In this document: positions 34,718 to 43,202 of the stretch, piece by piece
Position numbering within the stretch: the stretch's first letter is position 1
How the letters are laid out: each line of letters begins with the position of its first letter
Assembly (NCBI GenBank): GCA_963793275.1
Contig: CAWBZL010000003.1
Location: 744,001-808,000 of the forward strand
From: Marinirhabdus sp963793275
Lineage (GTDB): Bacteria; Bacteroidota; Bacteroidia; Flavobacteriales; Flavobacteriaceae
Direction of reading: 5' to 3'
Length of the DNA: 64,000 nt
Position numbers and translations under genes: made by a program
Notes under the pieces: generated by a model
What the model saw: only the letters and a program-made list of their open reading frames with translations
The model's database searches: none
What the model was told of the DNA's origin: nothing

Positions 34718-35211
34718 TATTTTACTTCTGGATGATTATCGCTACTTTGCATAGTCCAGGCATCCAGCATCCAGCTTGTTTTTTCAAGGTCTGCAATATA
34801 GCCTCCAATAAGGTCTATGGTACCTTCATCTCCTGCTTCATCGGCCTTTTTTATTACGTTTCGCATTTGTTTTAAGATAGCTTCGTGATCTTTTAACAGC
34901 GTTTTTACCATATCTATATCTTTAATTTCTGAAGGTGATTCTTTCAGGTTTGAAATTTTCAGATAATCAGAATAGTTGCTTACTGGTTGAAATCGCAGTG
35001 TTAAAATACGTTCGGCAATATCGTCTACTTTTAGCTTGGCGTCATCGTACAACTCTTCAAACTTTATATGTAAATCGAAGAAACTTCTACCCACAATATT
35101 CCAGTGAAAATTCCGCAGTTTTTGGTAGTACAAATGGTAATCGGCCAAAAGTGTATTCAATTCTTTGGCAGTGGCTTCAATTTTATTTTTATCTAAGTTT
35201 AAATAATTCAT
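34717..35211 (-). CDS. dps: Dps-family ferritin-like DNA-protection protein
   Basis: 164 residues from ATG 35211. The ferroxidase-site pattern of Dps is present: NFHWNIVGRSF, then HIKFEELYDDAK, with conserved His, Asp and Glu. Members form 12-subunit shells that oxidise and store iron and protect DNA from peroxide. An upstream in-frame ATG at 35277 would add 22 hydrophobic residues unlike the family and lies upstream of the predicted transcription start, so it is rejected. Monocistronic. Confidence 0.95.
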   Translation of the reverse strand: MNYLNLDKNKIEATAKELNTLLADYHLYYQKLRNFHWNIVGRSFFDLHIKFEELYDDAKLKVDDIAERILTLRFQPVSNYSDYLKISNLKESPSEIKDIDMVKTLLKDHEAILKQMRNVIKKADEAGDEGTIDLIGGYIADLEKTSWMLDAWTMQSSDNHPEVK

Positions 35212-35237
35212 ATACAATAATTTATAATTTAAGATTA

Positions 35238-35268
35238 CAAATATAGTGACAGTTTGAAGCATTATCAA
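35238..35268 (-). promoter_or_regulatory. Predicted dps promoter
   Basis: Minus-strand TTG (35266-35268), 20 bases, then TATATTTG (35238-35245), a perfect TAnnTTTG element. Transcription would begin near 35234, 20-odd bases before ATG 35211, which settles the start codon. Confidence 0.65.
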
Positions 35269-35352
35269 TGTTCGCATTCACTTTGGTTTTTTTTTAACTG
35301 AAATTGGAATAATTTTAAGACGGAGCCTCTTTTTCAAATTTCTAGGAGAGGG

Positions 35353-35384
35353 TTTCTATTCTCATATTTTTAATAGTAGTTTTG
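35353..35384 (+). promoter_or_regulatory. Predicted promoter of the sulfate-activation operon
   Basis: TTTC (35353-35356), 20 bases, then TAGTTTTG (35377-35384), a perfect -7 element. Transcription would begin near 35389, just before the TTG start of cysQ, and could cover cysQ to cysN. Confidence 0.5.
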
Positions 35385-35404
35385 CTATCCTAAAATTAGT
35401 AACC

Positions 35405-36187
35405 TTGAAAGAACTACTTATTACAGCCATAAAAGCAGCAATAGAAGCTGGCAACGAGATTATGAACATCTATGCTACAGATTTTGACGTAGAAAATAAA
35501 GAAGATGATTCTCCATTAACCCTGGCAGATAAAAATGCGAACGACGTAATTAATTCATTTTTACTCCAAACCAATATTCCGGTTATTAGTGAAGAAAGTA
35601 AGCAGGTACCGTATACTACGAGAAAAAACTGGGATCAATGCTGGATTGTAGACCCGCTGGATGGCACTAAAGAATTCATTAAAAGAAATGGTGAGTTTAC
35701 TGTAAATATTGCACTTATTAAAAATGGCACTCCGCTGTTAGGGGTGATTTATGTGCCAGTTTCTAAAGAATTATATTTTACCAATGCGGTGGGAACCAAA
35801 AGCCATAAACACGTGGTCGTAGATCAAAATATCAATATTCGTGAAGTACTGGAAACGGCATCAGTTATTACCCCTTTACAAGATAAAAATCCTCCAGTTA
35901 CAGTAGTAGGAAGCCGTTCTCATTTAAACGACGACACGAAAAACTTTATCGAAAACCTGGATGGTCCCGTAGAAATTGTAAGTAAGGGCAGCTCACTAAA
36001 ATTTTGTCTGGTAGCCGAAGGAAAGGCACATATGTATCCGCGATTTGCTCCAACCATGGAGTGGGATACTGCAGCGGGACACGCTATTTGCAAAGCTGTT
36101 GGTATAAAGGTGGTGAAGACTACCTCCGGAAAACCATTAAAATACAATAAAAAAGATTTATTGAATCCTTACTTCCTGGTATCGTAG
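35405..36187 (+). CDS. cysQ: 3'(2'),5'-bisphosphate nucleotidase
   Basis: 260 residues of the inositol-monophosphatase superfamily. Metal-binding motifs are present: EESK near residue 62, DPLDGTKEFIKRNGEFTVNIA and WDTAAGHAI. CysQ splits PAP to AMP and so removes the product of PAPS-dependent sulfotransferases. The start is TTG; the predicted promoter lies just upstream and the length fits the family. First gene of the cysQ-DUF2061-cysC-cysD-cysN run; the next ATG follows one base after the stop. Confidence 0.95.
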   Translation: MKELLITAIKAAIEAGNEIMNIYATDFDVENKEDDSPLTLADKNANDVINSFLLQTNIPVISEESKQVPYTTRKNWDQCWIVDPLDGTKEFIKRNGEFTVNIALIKNGTPLLGVIYVPVSKELYFTNAVGTKSHKHVVVDQNINIREVLETASVITPLQDKNPPVTVVGSRSHLNDDTKNFIENLDGPVEIVSKGSSLKFCLVAEGKAHMYPRFAPTMEWDTAAGHAICKAVGIKVVKTTSGKPLKYNKKDLLNPYFLVS

Positions 36188-36188
36188 C

Positions 36189-36623
36189 ATGAGTGATACT
36201 TCCTATAAAAGGCATATAGCAAAAACAGTTACGTGGCGCATTATTGGCACGCTGGATACAATTTTGCTTTCCTGGTTTATCACGGGAGATGCATTTGTAG
36301 GATTAAAAATAGGTTTGGTAGAAACAGTAAGTAAGTTACTGATGTATTTTTTGCACGAGCGGGTTTGGTATAAAATAAATCTCTCTAAAAATGGTCGTAT
36401 TTTAGCAAGTAGAAAACGGCACCTGGCAAAAACGTTTACCTGGAGAGGTGTGGGGACTATAGATACCATTTTAATTTCCTGGATTATATCCGGAAACCCA
36501 CTCACAGGTCTCAAAATAGGAGCTGCAGAGGTCATTACAAAAATGCTCTTATACTATGTACACGAACGCGCGTGGTATAGAACAGATTTTGGAATAGAAA
36601 AAAGGAGAAATAAAGCATCATGA
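36189..36623 (+). CDS. DUF2061 membrane protein, two internal repeats
   Basis: 144 residues made of two similar halves. Each begins with a KRH-AKT-TWR motif and ends with YxHERxWY, and each carries two hydrophobic helices (for example IIGTLDTILLSWFITG), giving about four membrane spans. The family (PF09834) has no established function. It lies tightly packed between cysQ (one base) and cysC (ATGA overlap), so it is translated with PAPS-synthesis enzymes. A role in sulfate entry or anchoring the complex is possible but only inferred from position. Confidence 0.85.
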   Translation: MSDTSYKRHIAKTVTWRIIGTLDTILLSWFITGDAFVGLKIGLVETVSKLLMYFLHERVWYKINLSKNGRILASRKRHLAKTFTWRGVGTIDTILISWIISGNPLTGLKIGAAEVITKMLLYYVHERAWYRTDFGIEKRRNKAS

Positions 36624-37213
36624 AAAATATTGTTCCGCATCATTTTAGTATTTCGAAAGAGCACCGTATGCAACAAATGGGGCATAGCGCCTTTTTAATC
36701 TGGTTTACGGGACTTTCCGGCTCAGGAAAATCTACAATTGCCAACGCGGTAGAAGAAGCTCTTTTTAAAAAGAAGATTCACACCTACACTTTGGACGGGG
36801 ATAATGTAAGAAAGGGGTTAAATAAAAATCTATCTTTCTCACCAGAAGATCGTGCCGAAAATATAAGACGTATTGCCGAAGTGTCTAACCTAATGATTGA
36901 TGCAGGCCTGGTAGTGCTAGCAGCTTTTGTCTCCCCGTATGCTGAAGACCGAAATAGCATAAAAGAAATTGTGGGAGCCAATAATTTTATGGAGGTATTT
37001 GTAAATACCCCGATAGAAGAATGTGAAAAACGTGATGTAAAAGGACTGTATGCTAAGGCCAGAGCAGGAGAAATTAGTAATTTTACAGGTGTTAACGCCC
37101 CTTATGAAGCACCGGTAGCTCCAGATGTGGAAATTAATACTATAAACACAACTGTAGAAGAAGCTGTTATTTTAATTTTGAAACGTATTACTGAAAAGCA
37201 GCGTATTGAATAA
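36620..37213 (+). CDS. cysC: Adenylylsulfate kinase
   Basis: 197 residues. P-loop GLSGSGKST (about residues 33-41), then TLDGDNVRKGLN for APS binding and FVSPYAEDR carrying the conserved Ser. It phosphorylates APS to PAPS, the sulfate donor. Overlaps DUF2061 by four bases and is followed by cysD after 30 bases. No PAPS reductase (cysH) or sulfite reductase lies nearby, which points to sulfation rather than cysteine synthesis. Confidence 0.96.
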   Translation: MKNIVPHHFSISKEHRMQQMGHSAFLIWFTGLSGSGKSTIANAVEEALFKKKIHTYTLDGDNVRKGLNKNLSFSPEDRAENIRRIAEVSNLMIDAGLVVLAAFVSPYAEDRNSIKEIVGANNFMEVFVNTPIEECEKRDVKGLYAKARAGEISNFTGVNAPYEAPVAPDVEINTINTTVEEAVILILKRITEKQRIE

Positions 37214-37243
37214 AGATTCCTCAAATAACAAATTGACATACTA

Positions 37244-38149
37244 ATGAGTAAGTATTATTTAAATTATTTAGACGAATTAGAATCTGAAGCAATTTATATC
37301 CTTCGTGAAGTCTGGGCTCAGTTTGAGAACCCTGTCATTTTATTTTCGGGAGGTAAAGATTCTATTTTAGTAACTCATTTGGCGCGAAAAGCATTCTACC
37401 CTTCAAAGATTCCTTTTCCATTAATGCACGTAGATACCGGGCATAATTTTCCTGAAACCATTCAGTTTCGTGACGATTTAATTGAAAATCTGGGATTACA
37501 GCTTATTGTGGGCTCGGTTCAAAAATCTATAGACGAAGGTCGCGTGGCAGAAGAAAAAGGTAAAAATGCCACCCGTAATGCACTTCAAATTACAACATTA
37601 CTAGACGCCATAGAATCTAATAAAATAGATTGTGCTATTGGTGGTGGAAGGCGTGATGAAGAAAAAGCAAGGGCAAAGGAGCGTTTTTTCTCTCACCGAG
37701 ACGACTTCGGACAATGGGATCCTAAAAACCAACGACCCGAACTCTGGAATTTATTAAATGGTCGTCATTTTGAAGGAGAACATTTTAGAGCGTTCCCAAT
37801 AAGTAACTGGACCGAAATGGACGTTTGGAACTATATTTTGAGAGAAAAGTTAGCTATTCCGTCATTGTATTATGCACACGAAAGAGAGGTGGTGTGGCGA
37901 CAGGATTCCTGGATTCCTATGTCAGATTTTCTGAAATTGGAAGAAGGTGAAAAAGTAGAAAAGAAAAAAATTCGGTTTAGAACCCTGGGAGACATCACGA
38001 TTACCGGTGGCATTGAATCTGATGCCGACACTTTGGAAAAAATTGCTTTAGAAGTTTCAGCAATGAAACAAACTGAACGCGGTAACAGAAGTGATGATAA
38101 ACGAAGCGAAACGGCGATGGAAGATAGAAAAAGGCAGGGGTACTTCTAG
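37244..38149 (+). CDS. cysD: Sulfate adenylyltransferase subunit 2
   Basis: 301 residues of the PP-loop ATPase family. SGGKDSILVTHLA near residue 32 binds ATP, and RRDEEKARAKER and PISNWTEMDVW are characteristic of CysD. With the GTPase CysN it forms APS from sulfate and ATP. Normally cysN follows directly; here a small foreign-looking gene and repeat arrays separate the two subunits by about 540 bases. Confidence 0.97.
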   Translation: MSKYYLNYLDELESEAIYILREVWAQFENPVILFSGGKDSILVTHLARKAFYPSKIPFPLMHVDTGHNFPETIQFRDDLIENLGLQLIVGSVQKSIDEGRVAEEKGKNATRNALQITTLLDAIESNKIDCAIGGGRRDEEKARAKERFFSHRDDFGQWDPKNQRPELWNLLNGRHFEGEHFRAFPISNWTEMDVWNYILREKLAIPSLYYAHEREVVWRQDSWIPMSDFLKLEEGEKVEKKKIRFRTLGDITITGGIESDADTLEKIALEVSAMKQTERGNRSDDKRSETAMEDRKRQGYF

Positions 38150-38195
38150 TTGTGAATTAGTTAATTGGTGAATTGGTTGATTTGGAAAATGGTTA
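38148..38195 (+). repeat. Degenerate 8-bp tandem array, left flank
   Basis: Six consecutive 8-base units related to ATTGGTTA (AGTTGTGA, ATTAGTTA, ATTGGTGA, ATTGGTTG, ATTTGGAA, AATGGTTA), starting at the cysD stop codon. The unit is the reverse complement of the unit in the array on the other side of the four-helix-bundle gene. Confidence 0.65.
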
Positions 38196-38209
38196 AACAA
38201 CTTTAAAAT

Positions 38210-38578
38210 ATGGCTTCAAATTTTGAAAGTTTAGAATGTTGGAAAATGTGTGAGGAGCTGAAGCAGTATATTCGAAATGAAATTTTACCGAAATTACCAG
38301 CAAATGAAAAATATGAATTATACTCCCAATTTCGTAGAGCCTCCCGATCTACTACTGCAAATATTGCTGAAGGATGGGGAAGGTTCCACACAAAAGATCA
38401 AATAAAATTTTTAATTAATGCTAGAGGTTCAGTTGCCGAAATTTTAGATCAAACCCTGGAAGCACTAAGTTGGGATTACATTGAAAACAAAACCCTATTA
38501 GAGATTAGAAAACAAACTGATAGTTGCTTGAAATTAATTAACGGCTATATACGATACTTAAGAAATAAGGATAATTGA
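38210..38578 (+). CDS. Four-helix-bundle protein (S23/IVP, Avd-like)
   Basis: 122 residues. FESLECWKMCEELKQYI, then FRRASRSTTANIAEGWGRF and the C-terminal helix are the signature of the 23S rRNA intervening-sequence (IVP) family, which shares its fold with the Avd protein of diversity-generating retroelements. No rRNA, reverse transcriptase or template repeat is nearby. The gene interrupts cysD-cysN and is flanked by inverted 8-bp repeat arrays, so it looks like an inserted cassette. Function unknown; nucleic-acid binding is the usual assumption. Confidence 0.9.
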   Translation: MASNFESLECWKMCEELKQYIRNEILPKLPANEKYELYSQFRRASRSTTANIAEGWGRFHTKDQIKFLINARGSVAEILDQTLEALSWDYIENKTLLEIRKQTDSCLKLINGYIRYLRNKDN

Positions 38579-38607
38579 ACATCTCCCTATCATATTATTT
38601 ACACCTT

Positions 38608-38671
38608 AACCAATTAACCAACTAACCAATTAACCAATTAACCAATTAACCAACTAACCAACTAACCAATT
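38608..38671 (+). repeat. 8-bp tandem array, right flank
   Basis: Eight consecutive units of AACCAATT or AACCAACT with no interruptions, ending 20 bases before the cysN start. It is inverted relative to the left array, so the two could fold into an imperfect stem enclosing the small gene in the mRNA. Far too short in period to be CRISPR. Confidence 0.9.
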
Positions 38672-38691
38672 ATCTAATTATTGACCAACCA

Positions 38692-39948
38692 ATGAAACTA
38701 GACACAAACCAATTACTAAGATTTACAACTGCAGGAAGCGTAGACGATGGCAAGAGCACACTTATTGGACGTTTGTTATACGATAGTAAAGCAATTTTTG
38801 AGGACCAACTGGCAGCTGTAGAAACTACCAGCAAAAGGAAAGGACACAAGGGAGTAGATCTGGCTTTGTTTACAGATGGATTAAGAGATGAGCGGGAGCA
38901 GGGGATTACTATAGATGTAGCCTATCGTTATTTTACTACTCCGAAGCGTAAATTTATAATTGCAGATACTCCGGGGCACATTCAGTATACCAGAAATATG
39001 GTAACGGGAGCCTCCACTGCAAACGCAGCGCTTATTTTAATTGATGCACGTCACGGAGTAATAGAACAAACCAAACGTCATGCTTTTATAGCCTCATTGC
39101 TGCAAATTCCACATTTAATTGTATGCATTAACAAAATGGATTTAGTAGCGTATTCGGAAGGTGTCTACGATAAGATCATAAATGAGTTTGAGGAGTTTTC
39201 ATCAAAATTATATACAAAAGATATACGTTTTTTACCAATTAGTGCGCTGGATGGCGATAATGTTGTACATAGGTCTACCAATATGGATTGGTATCAGGGA
39301 GCACCGTTATTGGATACGTTAGAAAATTTACATATTAGTAGCGATATTAATAAGATAGATGCACGATTCCCTGTGCAAACCGTGTTGCGTCCCCAAAGCA
39401 AAGAATTTTCAGATTACAGGGGCTATGCTGGAAGGGTTGCAAGTGGTATTTTAAGACCGGGTGACGATATTACCGTATTACCTTCTGGTTTCAATTCAAA
39501 AATAAAATCAATTGACACCGTGGATGGTACATTGGAAGAAGCCTACGCCCCCATGTCTGTTTCTATCACTCTGGAAGACGATATAGATGTAGGGCGTGGT
39601 GATATGATCGTTAAAAAGAACAATCAGCCAAAACCTTTACAGGAATTTGACGCTATGTTGTGCTGGTTACACAATAATAAGGCAAAACCAAGAGGAAAAT
39701 ATACCATCATACATACCTCGAACGAGCAAAAAGCAATGATTAAAGAGGTAGTTTATAAAATTGATATAAATACCTATTCCCGTGAGCTTGAAGACAAGGA
39801 GCTTACTATGAACGATATTGGTCGTGTAAAAATTAGAACCACCCGCCCTTTAATGATCGACGAATACCGGGATAACCGCCTAACGGGTAGTTTCGTCTTA
39901 ATAGACGATGCTACACACGAAACTGTTGCTGCGGGAATGATTATGTAA
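38692..39948 (+). CDS. cysN: Sulfate adenylyltransferase subunit 1 (GTPase)
   Basis: 418 residues, an EF-Tu-like GTPase. The G1 motif is GSVDDGKST, G3 DTPGHIQY and G4 NKMD, followed by two beta-barrel domains. GTP hydrolysis drives APS formation by CysD. It is not fused to a CysC domain, in keeping with the separate cysC gene. The 5' untranslated stretch contains the repeat array, which could affect its translation. Confidence 0.96.
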   Translation: MKLDTNQLLRFTTAGSVDDGKSTLIGRLLYDSKAIFEDQLAAVETTSKRKGHKGVDLALFTDGLRDEREQGITIDVAYRYFTTPKRKFIIADTPGHIQYTRNMVTGASTANAALILIDARHGVIEQTKRHAFIASLLQIPHLIVCINKMDLVAYSEGVYDKIINEFEEFSSKLYTKDIRFLPISALDGDNVVHRSTNMDWYQGAPLLDTLENLHISSDINKIDARFPVQTVLRPQSKEFSDYRGYAGRVASGILRPGDDITVLPSGFNSKIKSIDTVDGTLEEAYAPMSVSITLEDDIDVGRGDMIVKKNNQPKPLQEFDAMLCWLHNNKAKPRGKYTIIHTSNEQKAMIKEVVYKIDINTYSRELEDKELTMNDIGRVKIRTTRPLMIDEYRDNRLTGSFVLIDDATHETVAAGMIM

Positions 39949-39969
39949 TTAATAGTACACAGTAAAGCA

Positions 39970-41430
39970 ATGGCATATCTTAAAAGTAATATCCTGAAAG
40001 GTTTTTTATGGACCGGGATAGATGCCTTTGTAAACCGTGGGTTTTATATTATAATTCAGTTATTTCTAGCTAAATTATTATTTCCTGAAGATTACGGGAT
40101 CGTCGCAATGGCAGCCGTTTTTATTGCCTTACTGGAAATAATCAACGACCTTGGACTGGGAGCTGCACTTATTCAAAAAAAGAGAAAAAGACTTACAGAA
40201 CTTCATTACGATACTGCATTCTGGACAGGGTTGCTCTGGGGATTTTTATTGTACGCAATCATATATTTTATAGGAGCTCCGTTAATTGCTGCGTTTTATG
40301 ATGAAGCAACGTTAAACTCAGTCATTCCGTGTATGGCTTTCTCTATTTTGTTAAGTCCATTGGCAACCATTCATAGGGCAAAATTGATTAAATCCTTACA
40401 GTTTAAGAAAATTGCGGTTGTAAATACAATTAGTACGATAAGTTCCGGACTGGTATCGCTGTACCTGGCATACAGCGGTTTTGGAGTTTGGGCCTTGGTT
40501 TCCTATTCGGTAGTAAAGATAGGTGTAGCTGTGCCTTTATTTTTTGCTTCTACCAGATGGATTCCTTCGGTACGCTGGAACCTGGGAGCATTTCGCTTTT
40601 TATTTGGTTTCGGGATTTTTACATTAGGAACGGCCATTGCCAATGTGTGTTCACAAAAAATAGATTTTCTACTTATTGGCAAACTAATAGGTACTGCAGC
40701 ATTAGGATATTATACATTCGCATTTTTAATCACCAACATACTGAGACAACAAATAAGTAGTATTGTAAGCAAAGTGTTATTTCCGGTATACTCACAATTA
40801 CAGGATGAACCAAAAAAACTTTTATCATTATATGTAAAAATACTTTCGCTAAACGCACTCATAGTCTATCCTATATTGTTAGGTGTTTTTTTATTTTCAG
40901 AAAACATTTTGTCGCTGTTTTTTGATGATAAATGGGACAAATCCATCGTACTTATAAAGATCCTATGTGTTTCGGGAGGTGTTCAAATGCTTATAAATGG
41001 CAATCAGTTATTATTTAGATCGTACGGCAAAGTAAAGTTGGAATTTATGCTTCAGCTGTTAAAATCCTTTTTATTTTTTATTCCACTTATTTATTTTGGG
41101 ATACTTAAATATGGGGTAATAGGTGCTGCTCTTGGCTATACTGCAGCTACATTTTGTTCGGCTTTACTCACATTTTTCTTTTTGAATAAGACTTTTTCTT
41201 TAAAGGCGAACCATGTAATTGAAGCCTTTAAAATTCCAATTGGAATGCTTTTGGTATGTTCTGTTTTAACGGGGTTTACTTTACAAAGCACGAGTTGGCA
41301 AATAGCCTTGATCGTTTATACCCTCTCGGTACTGATTTTTTATGCCATCTTTGCTAAAAAGCAAACAGAGTTTTTAATTTCAATTAGTAAGAGCAAAACT
41401 AAACACCAGACGCCTTTAAGTAAAGAATAG
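39970..41430 (+). CDS. Polysaccharide flippase (MOP superfamily, Wzx-like)
   Basis: 486 residues with 12 or more hydrophobic helices and the start typical of the family (KGFLWTGIDAFVNRG, FLAKLLFPEDYGIVAMA). It moves undecaprenyl-linked oligosaccharide across the inner membrane. It begins 21 bases after cysN, so PAPS synthesis and glycan export may be cotranscribed. It is the first of two flippases in the window, the other being at 58,496. Confidence 0.9.
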   Translation: MAYLKSNILKGFLWTGIDAFVNRGFYIIIQLFLAKLLFPEDYGIVAMAAVFIALLEIINDLGLGAALIQKKRKRLTELHYDTAFWTGLLWGFLLYAIIYFIGAPLIAAFYDEATLNSVIPCMAFSILLSPLATIHRAKLIKSLQFKKIAVVNTISTISSGLVSLYLAYSGFGVWALVSYSVVKIGVAVPLFFASTRWIPSVRWNLGAFRFLFGFGIFTLGTAIANVCSQKIDFLLIGKLIGTAALGYYTFAFLITNILRQQISSIVSKVLFPVYSQLQDEPKKLLSLYVKILSLNALIVYPILLGVFLFSENILSLFFDDKWDKSIVLIKILCVSGGVQMLINGNQLLFRSYGKVKLEFMLQLLKSFLFFIPLIYFGILKYGVIGAALGYTAATFCSALLTFFFLNKTFSLKANHVIEAFKIPIGMLLVCSVLTGFTLQSTSWQIALIVYTLSVLIFYAIFAKKQTEFLISISKSKTKHQTPLSKE

Positions 41431-42695
41431 TGTATATAAAAGATATTCATAGTGCTGAAAATTTAACTGAAAATACCTTTTCAGCAGACTATTCTTATTT
41501 TGCTTTATGGAAGGAAGCCAGGCCTTTTATTTCAGAAATAAGAAAATATCTGTCTACTAATTTTGAAATTATAGTTGAGACGAAAATTACTTGGAGTGAC
41601 GTTTATTTTAAGCAAAATGCCGCGAGATTGTATGAAGTGCCCATCTACGGAAACGCGAAGGATGAAGAGGTTCCGGTAGATTATACCCATAAAATTGGAG
41701 AAACTCAATTTACGGTATTTGTAGTTAAAGACGCCACTCCGGACTATAATTACCATCCAACGGCGTCAGGTACTATAGAATTTTCTAATACTGCTTTTAT
41801 GGAAGCTAAAAGAATATTCAGATCGTGGGTTGCTAAGAATTCAGCTTCAAAATATGCGGTTCATTCAAGTACCAATTTTAAAGAGTTTTGCTTTCAGATT
41901 CCATTGCTTTTGGGTGTAGATTATTTCAACCAAATAGTAAACGGAGTAAAACCTGAAATTTCTTCGCTACACAAAGACTTAGAGGGAGCTGGAGGTTGGC
42001 AGACTGCCCGGGAAATGTTCGACGTTTTAAACTGTGCCACAAAATACCTCCTGTTACGTAATTTTAAATCTATACCAGCTGGAAAGTCCTTAGGAGATCT
42101 GGATTTTTTAACGGATAAATTTCAACGCCTGGCATCTGCCTTGGGATTGAGGCAAAAAATAGCAAAGCCGTATAAAGGATTTGTAACTATTGCTCATACA
42201 GAAGTTCCGGTAGATATTAGATTTACTGGAGATAACTATTATTGTAGCGCCTGGGCGAATAATGTATTGCTAAAAAGAATTCGACATAATGATATGTATG
42301 TTCCTGCAACAGATCATTATTTTTTTACACTTTTATACCATGCGGCTGTTCAGAAACCAGCAATTAACAAGGCTTATAAAATTGAATTGAATACACTGGC
42401 AAATGAGCTTAATTTGCATTGGTTTTCTGCAGAAATATTAGAAAATGAAAAGAAAATAGCGTCAGTTTTAAACGGGTATATGATGGCTAACGGGTATTTT
42501 TATGAGCGCCCGCTTGACGAAGCTGTTTTTGAAAATAAAAATGTTATTTCACAAATACCTGCACGGGCCAGTTTGGGTGTAAAAAAAAGTTTTAAGATAA
42601 AAACAAAACAAGCGCTGTTACCGTTTGTTCCCAAAAGCTGGTATTTTTATTATCTTAAGCTTAGAACAGGAAGGACGTATGGTTCAAGAAAATAA
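41430..42695 (+). CDS. Nucleotidyltransferase-like protein of a glycan cluster
   Basis: 421 residues; GTG start shares a base with the flippase stop (TAGTG). No signal peptide or membrane helix. The central LRNFKSIPAGKSLGDLDFL resembles the strand-loop with paired acidic residues of the nucleotidyltransferase fold, and IRHNDMYVPATDHYFFTLLYHA looks like the helical part of that fold. I do not recognise a defined family. Its place inside the glycan block suggests sugar or phosphate modification, but this is inference. Confidence 0.6.
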   Translation: MYIKDIHSAENLTENTFSADYSYFALWKEARPFISEIRKYLSTNFEIIVETKITWSDVYFKQNAARLYEVPIYGNAKDEEVPVDYTHKIGETQFTVFVVKDATPDYNYHPTASGTIEFSNTAFMEAKRIFRSWVAKNSASKYAVHSSTNFKEFCFQIPLLLGVDYFNQIVNGVKPEISSLHKDLEGAGGWQTAREMFDVLNCATKYLLLRNFKSIPAGKSLGDLDFLTDKFQRLASALGLRQKIAKPYKGFVTIAHTEVPVDIRFTGDNYYCSAWANNVLLKRIRHNDMYVPATDHYFFTLLYHAAVQKPAINKAYKIELNTLANELNLHWFSAEILENEKKIASVLNGYMMANGYFYERPLDEAVFENKNVISQIPARASLGVKKSFKIKTKQALLPFVPKSWYFYYLKLRTGRTYGSRK

Positions 42696-43194
42696 AAAGG
42701 CTTTGTTTATAAGGGCTTTCGTGGTATCGGGAAGAGGTATTGCTTCGGAAAAAGTAGCAACATTACATAAAAATATAAAACTAAACAATACATCCTTATA
42801 TCCAGGAACCTTAAATTTAATTAGTAAAGTCCCCGTTCTTTTTATTGATGCTGCTGCTAATAATGCAATAACTTCGCATTTTAAGTTTCACCCGGTTTTA
42901 GTGAATGAAACTCAATGCTGGGTTCGCAGGTATCCCCAATGCCCGCTACATATTTTTGAGGTTGTTTCGGACGTTAGGTTACGAGAAACGTTACATCTAA
43001 CGGATGGTGATATGATACAGCTAACAATATCCGGAACTATAGTAACGCCTATAGATTTTATAAAGAGACTGCTATGGGTGTTTGTCTGGTATGGACGTGA
43101 ATATTGGTTTTATCGTTTTAATTGGTATGCAAAATGTATTGGTATCTTCTTAAATTTGAGGTTTCGACTTAGAAAATTAGTGCATCTTAAATAA
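42679..43194 (+). CDS. Archaeal-type riboflavin-kinase-like (DUF120-like) domain protein
   Basis: 171 residues from ATG 42679, overlapping the preceding gene by 17 bases. FIRAFVVSGRGIASE, then NTSLYPGTLNLIS and LRETLHLTDGDMIQLTI closely follow the archaeal CTP-dependent riboflavin kinase pattern (Gly-rich start, PGTLN, LR...L..GD). The C-terminal 45 residues (IDFIKRLLWVFVWYGREYW onward) are hydrophobic and aromatic and not part of that family. Flavin phosphorylation seems unlikely in a glycan cluster; a CTP-dependent transfer to a lipid or sugar is a guess. Confidence 0.6.
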   Translation: MVQENKKALFIRAFVVSGRGIASEKVATLHKNIKLNNTSLYPGTLNLISKVPVLFIDAAANNAITSHFKFHPVLVNETQCWVRRYPQCPLHIFEVVSDVRLRETLHLTDGDMIQLTISGTIVTPIDFIKRLLWVFVWYGREYWFYRFNWYAKCIGIFLNLRFRLRKLVHLK

Positions 43195-43202
43195 TTTAAG
43201 CT

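Noticed and set aside
35212..35277. N-terminal extension of Dps from an upstream ATG
   Set aside because: A perfect promoter lies within it, and the added residues are unlike the Dps family.
38210..38578. Diversity-generating retroelement suggested by the Avd-like fold
   Set aside because: No reverse transcriptase, template repeat or variable gene is present nearby.
38608..38671. Repeat array that could suggest CRISPR
   Set aside because: The unit is 8 bases with no spacers; it is a simple tandem repeat.
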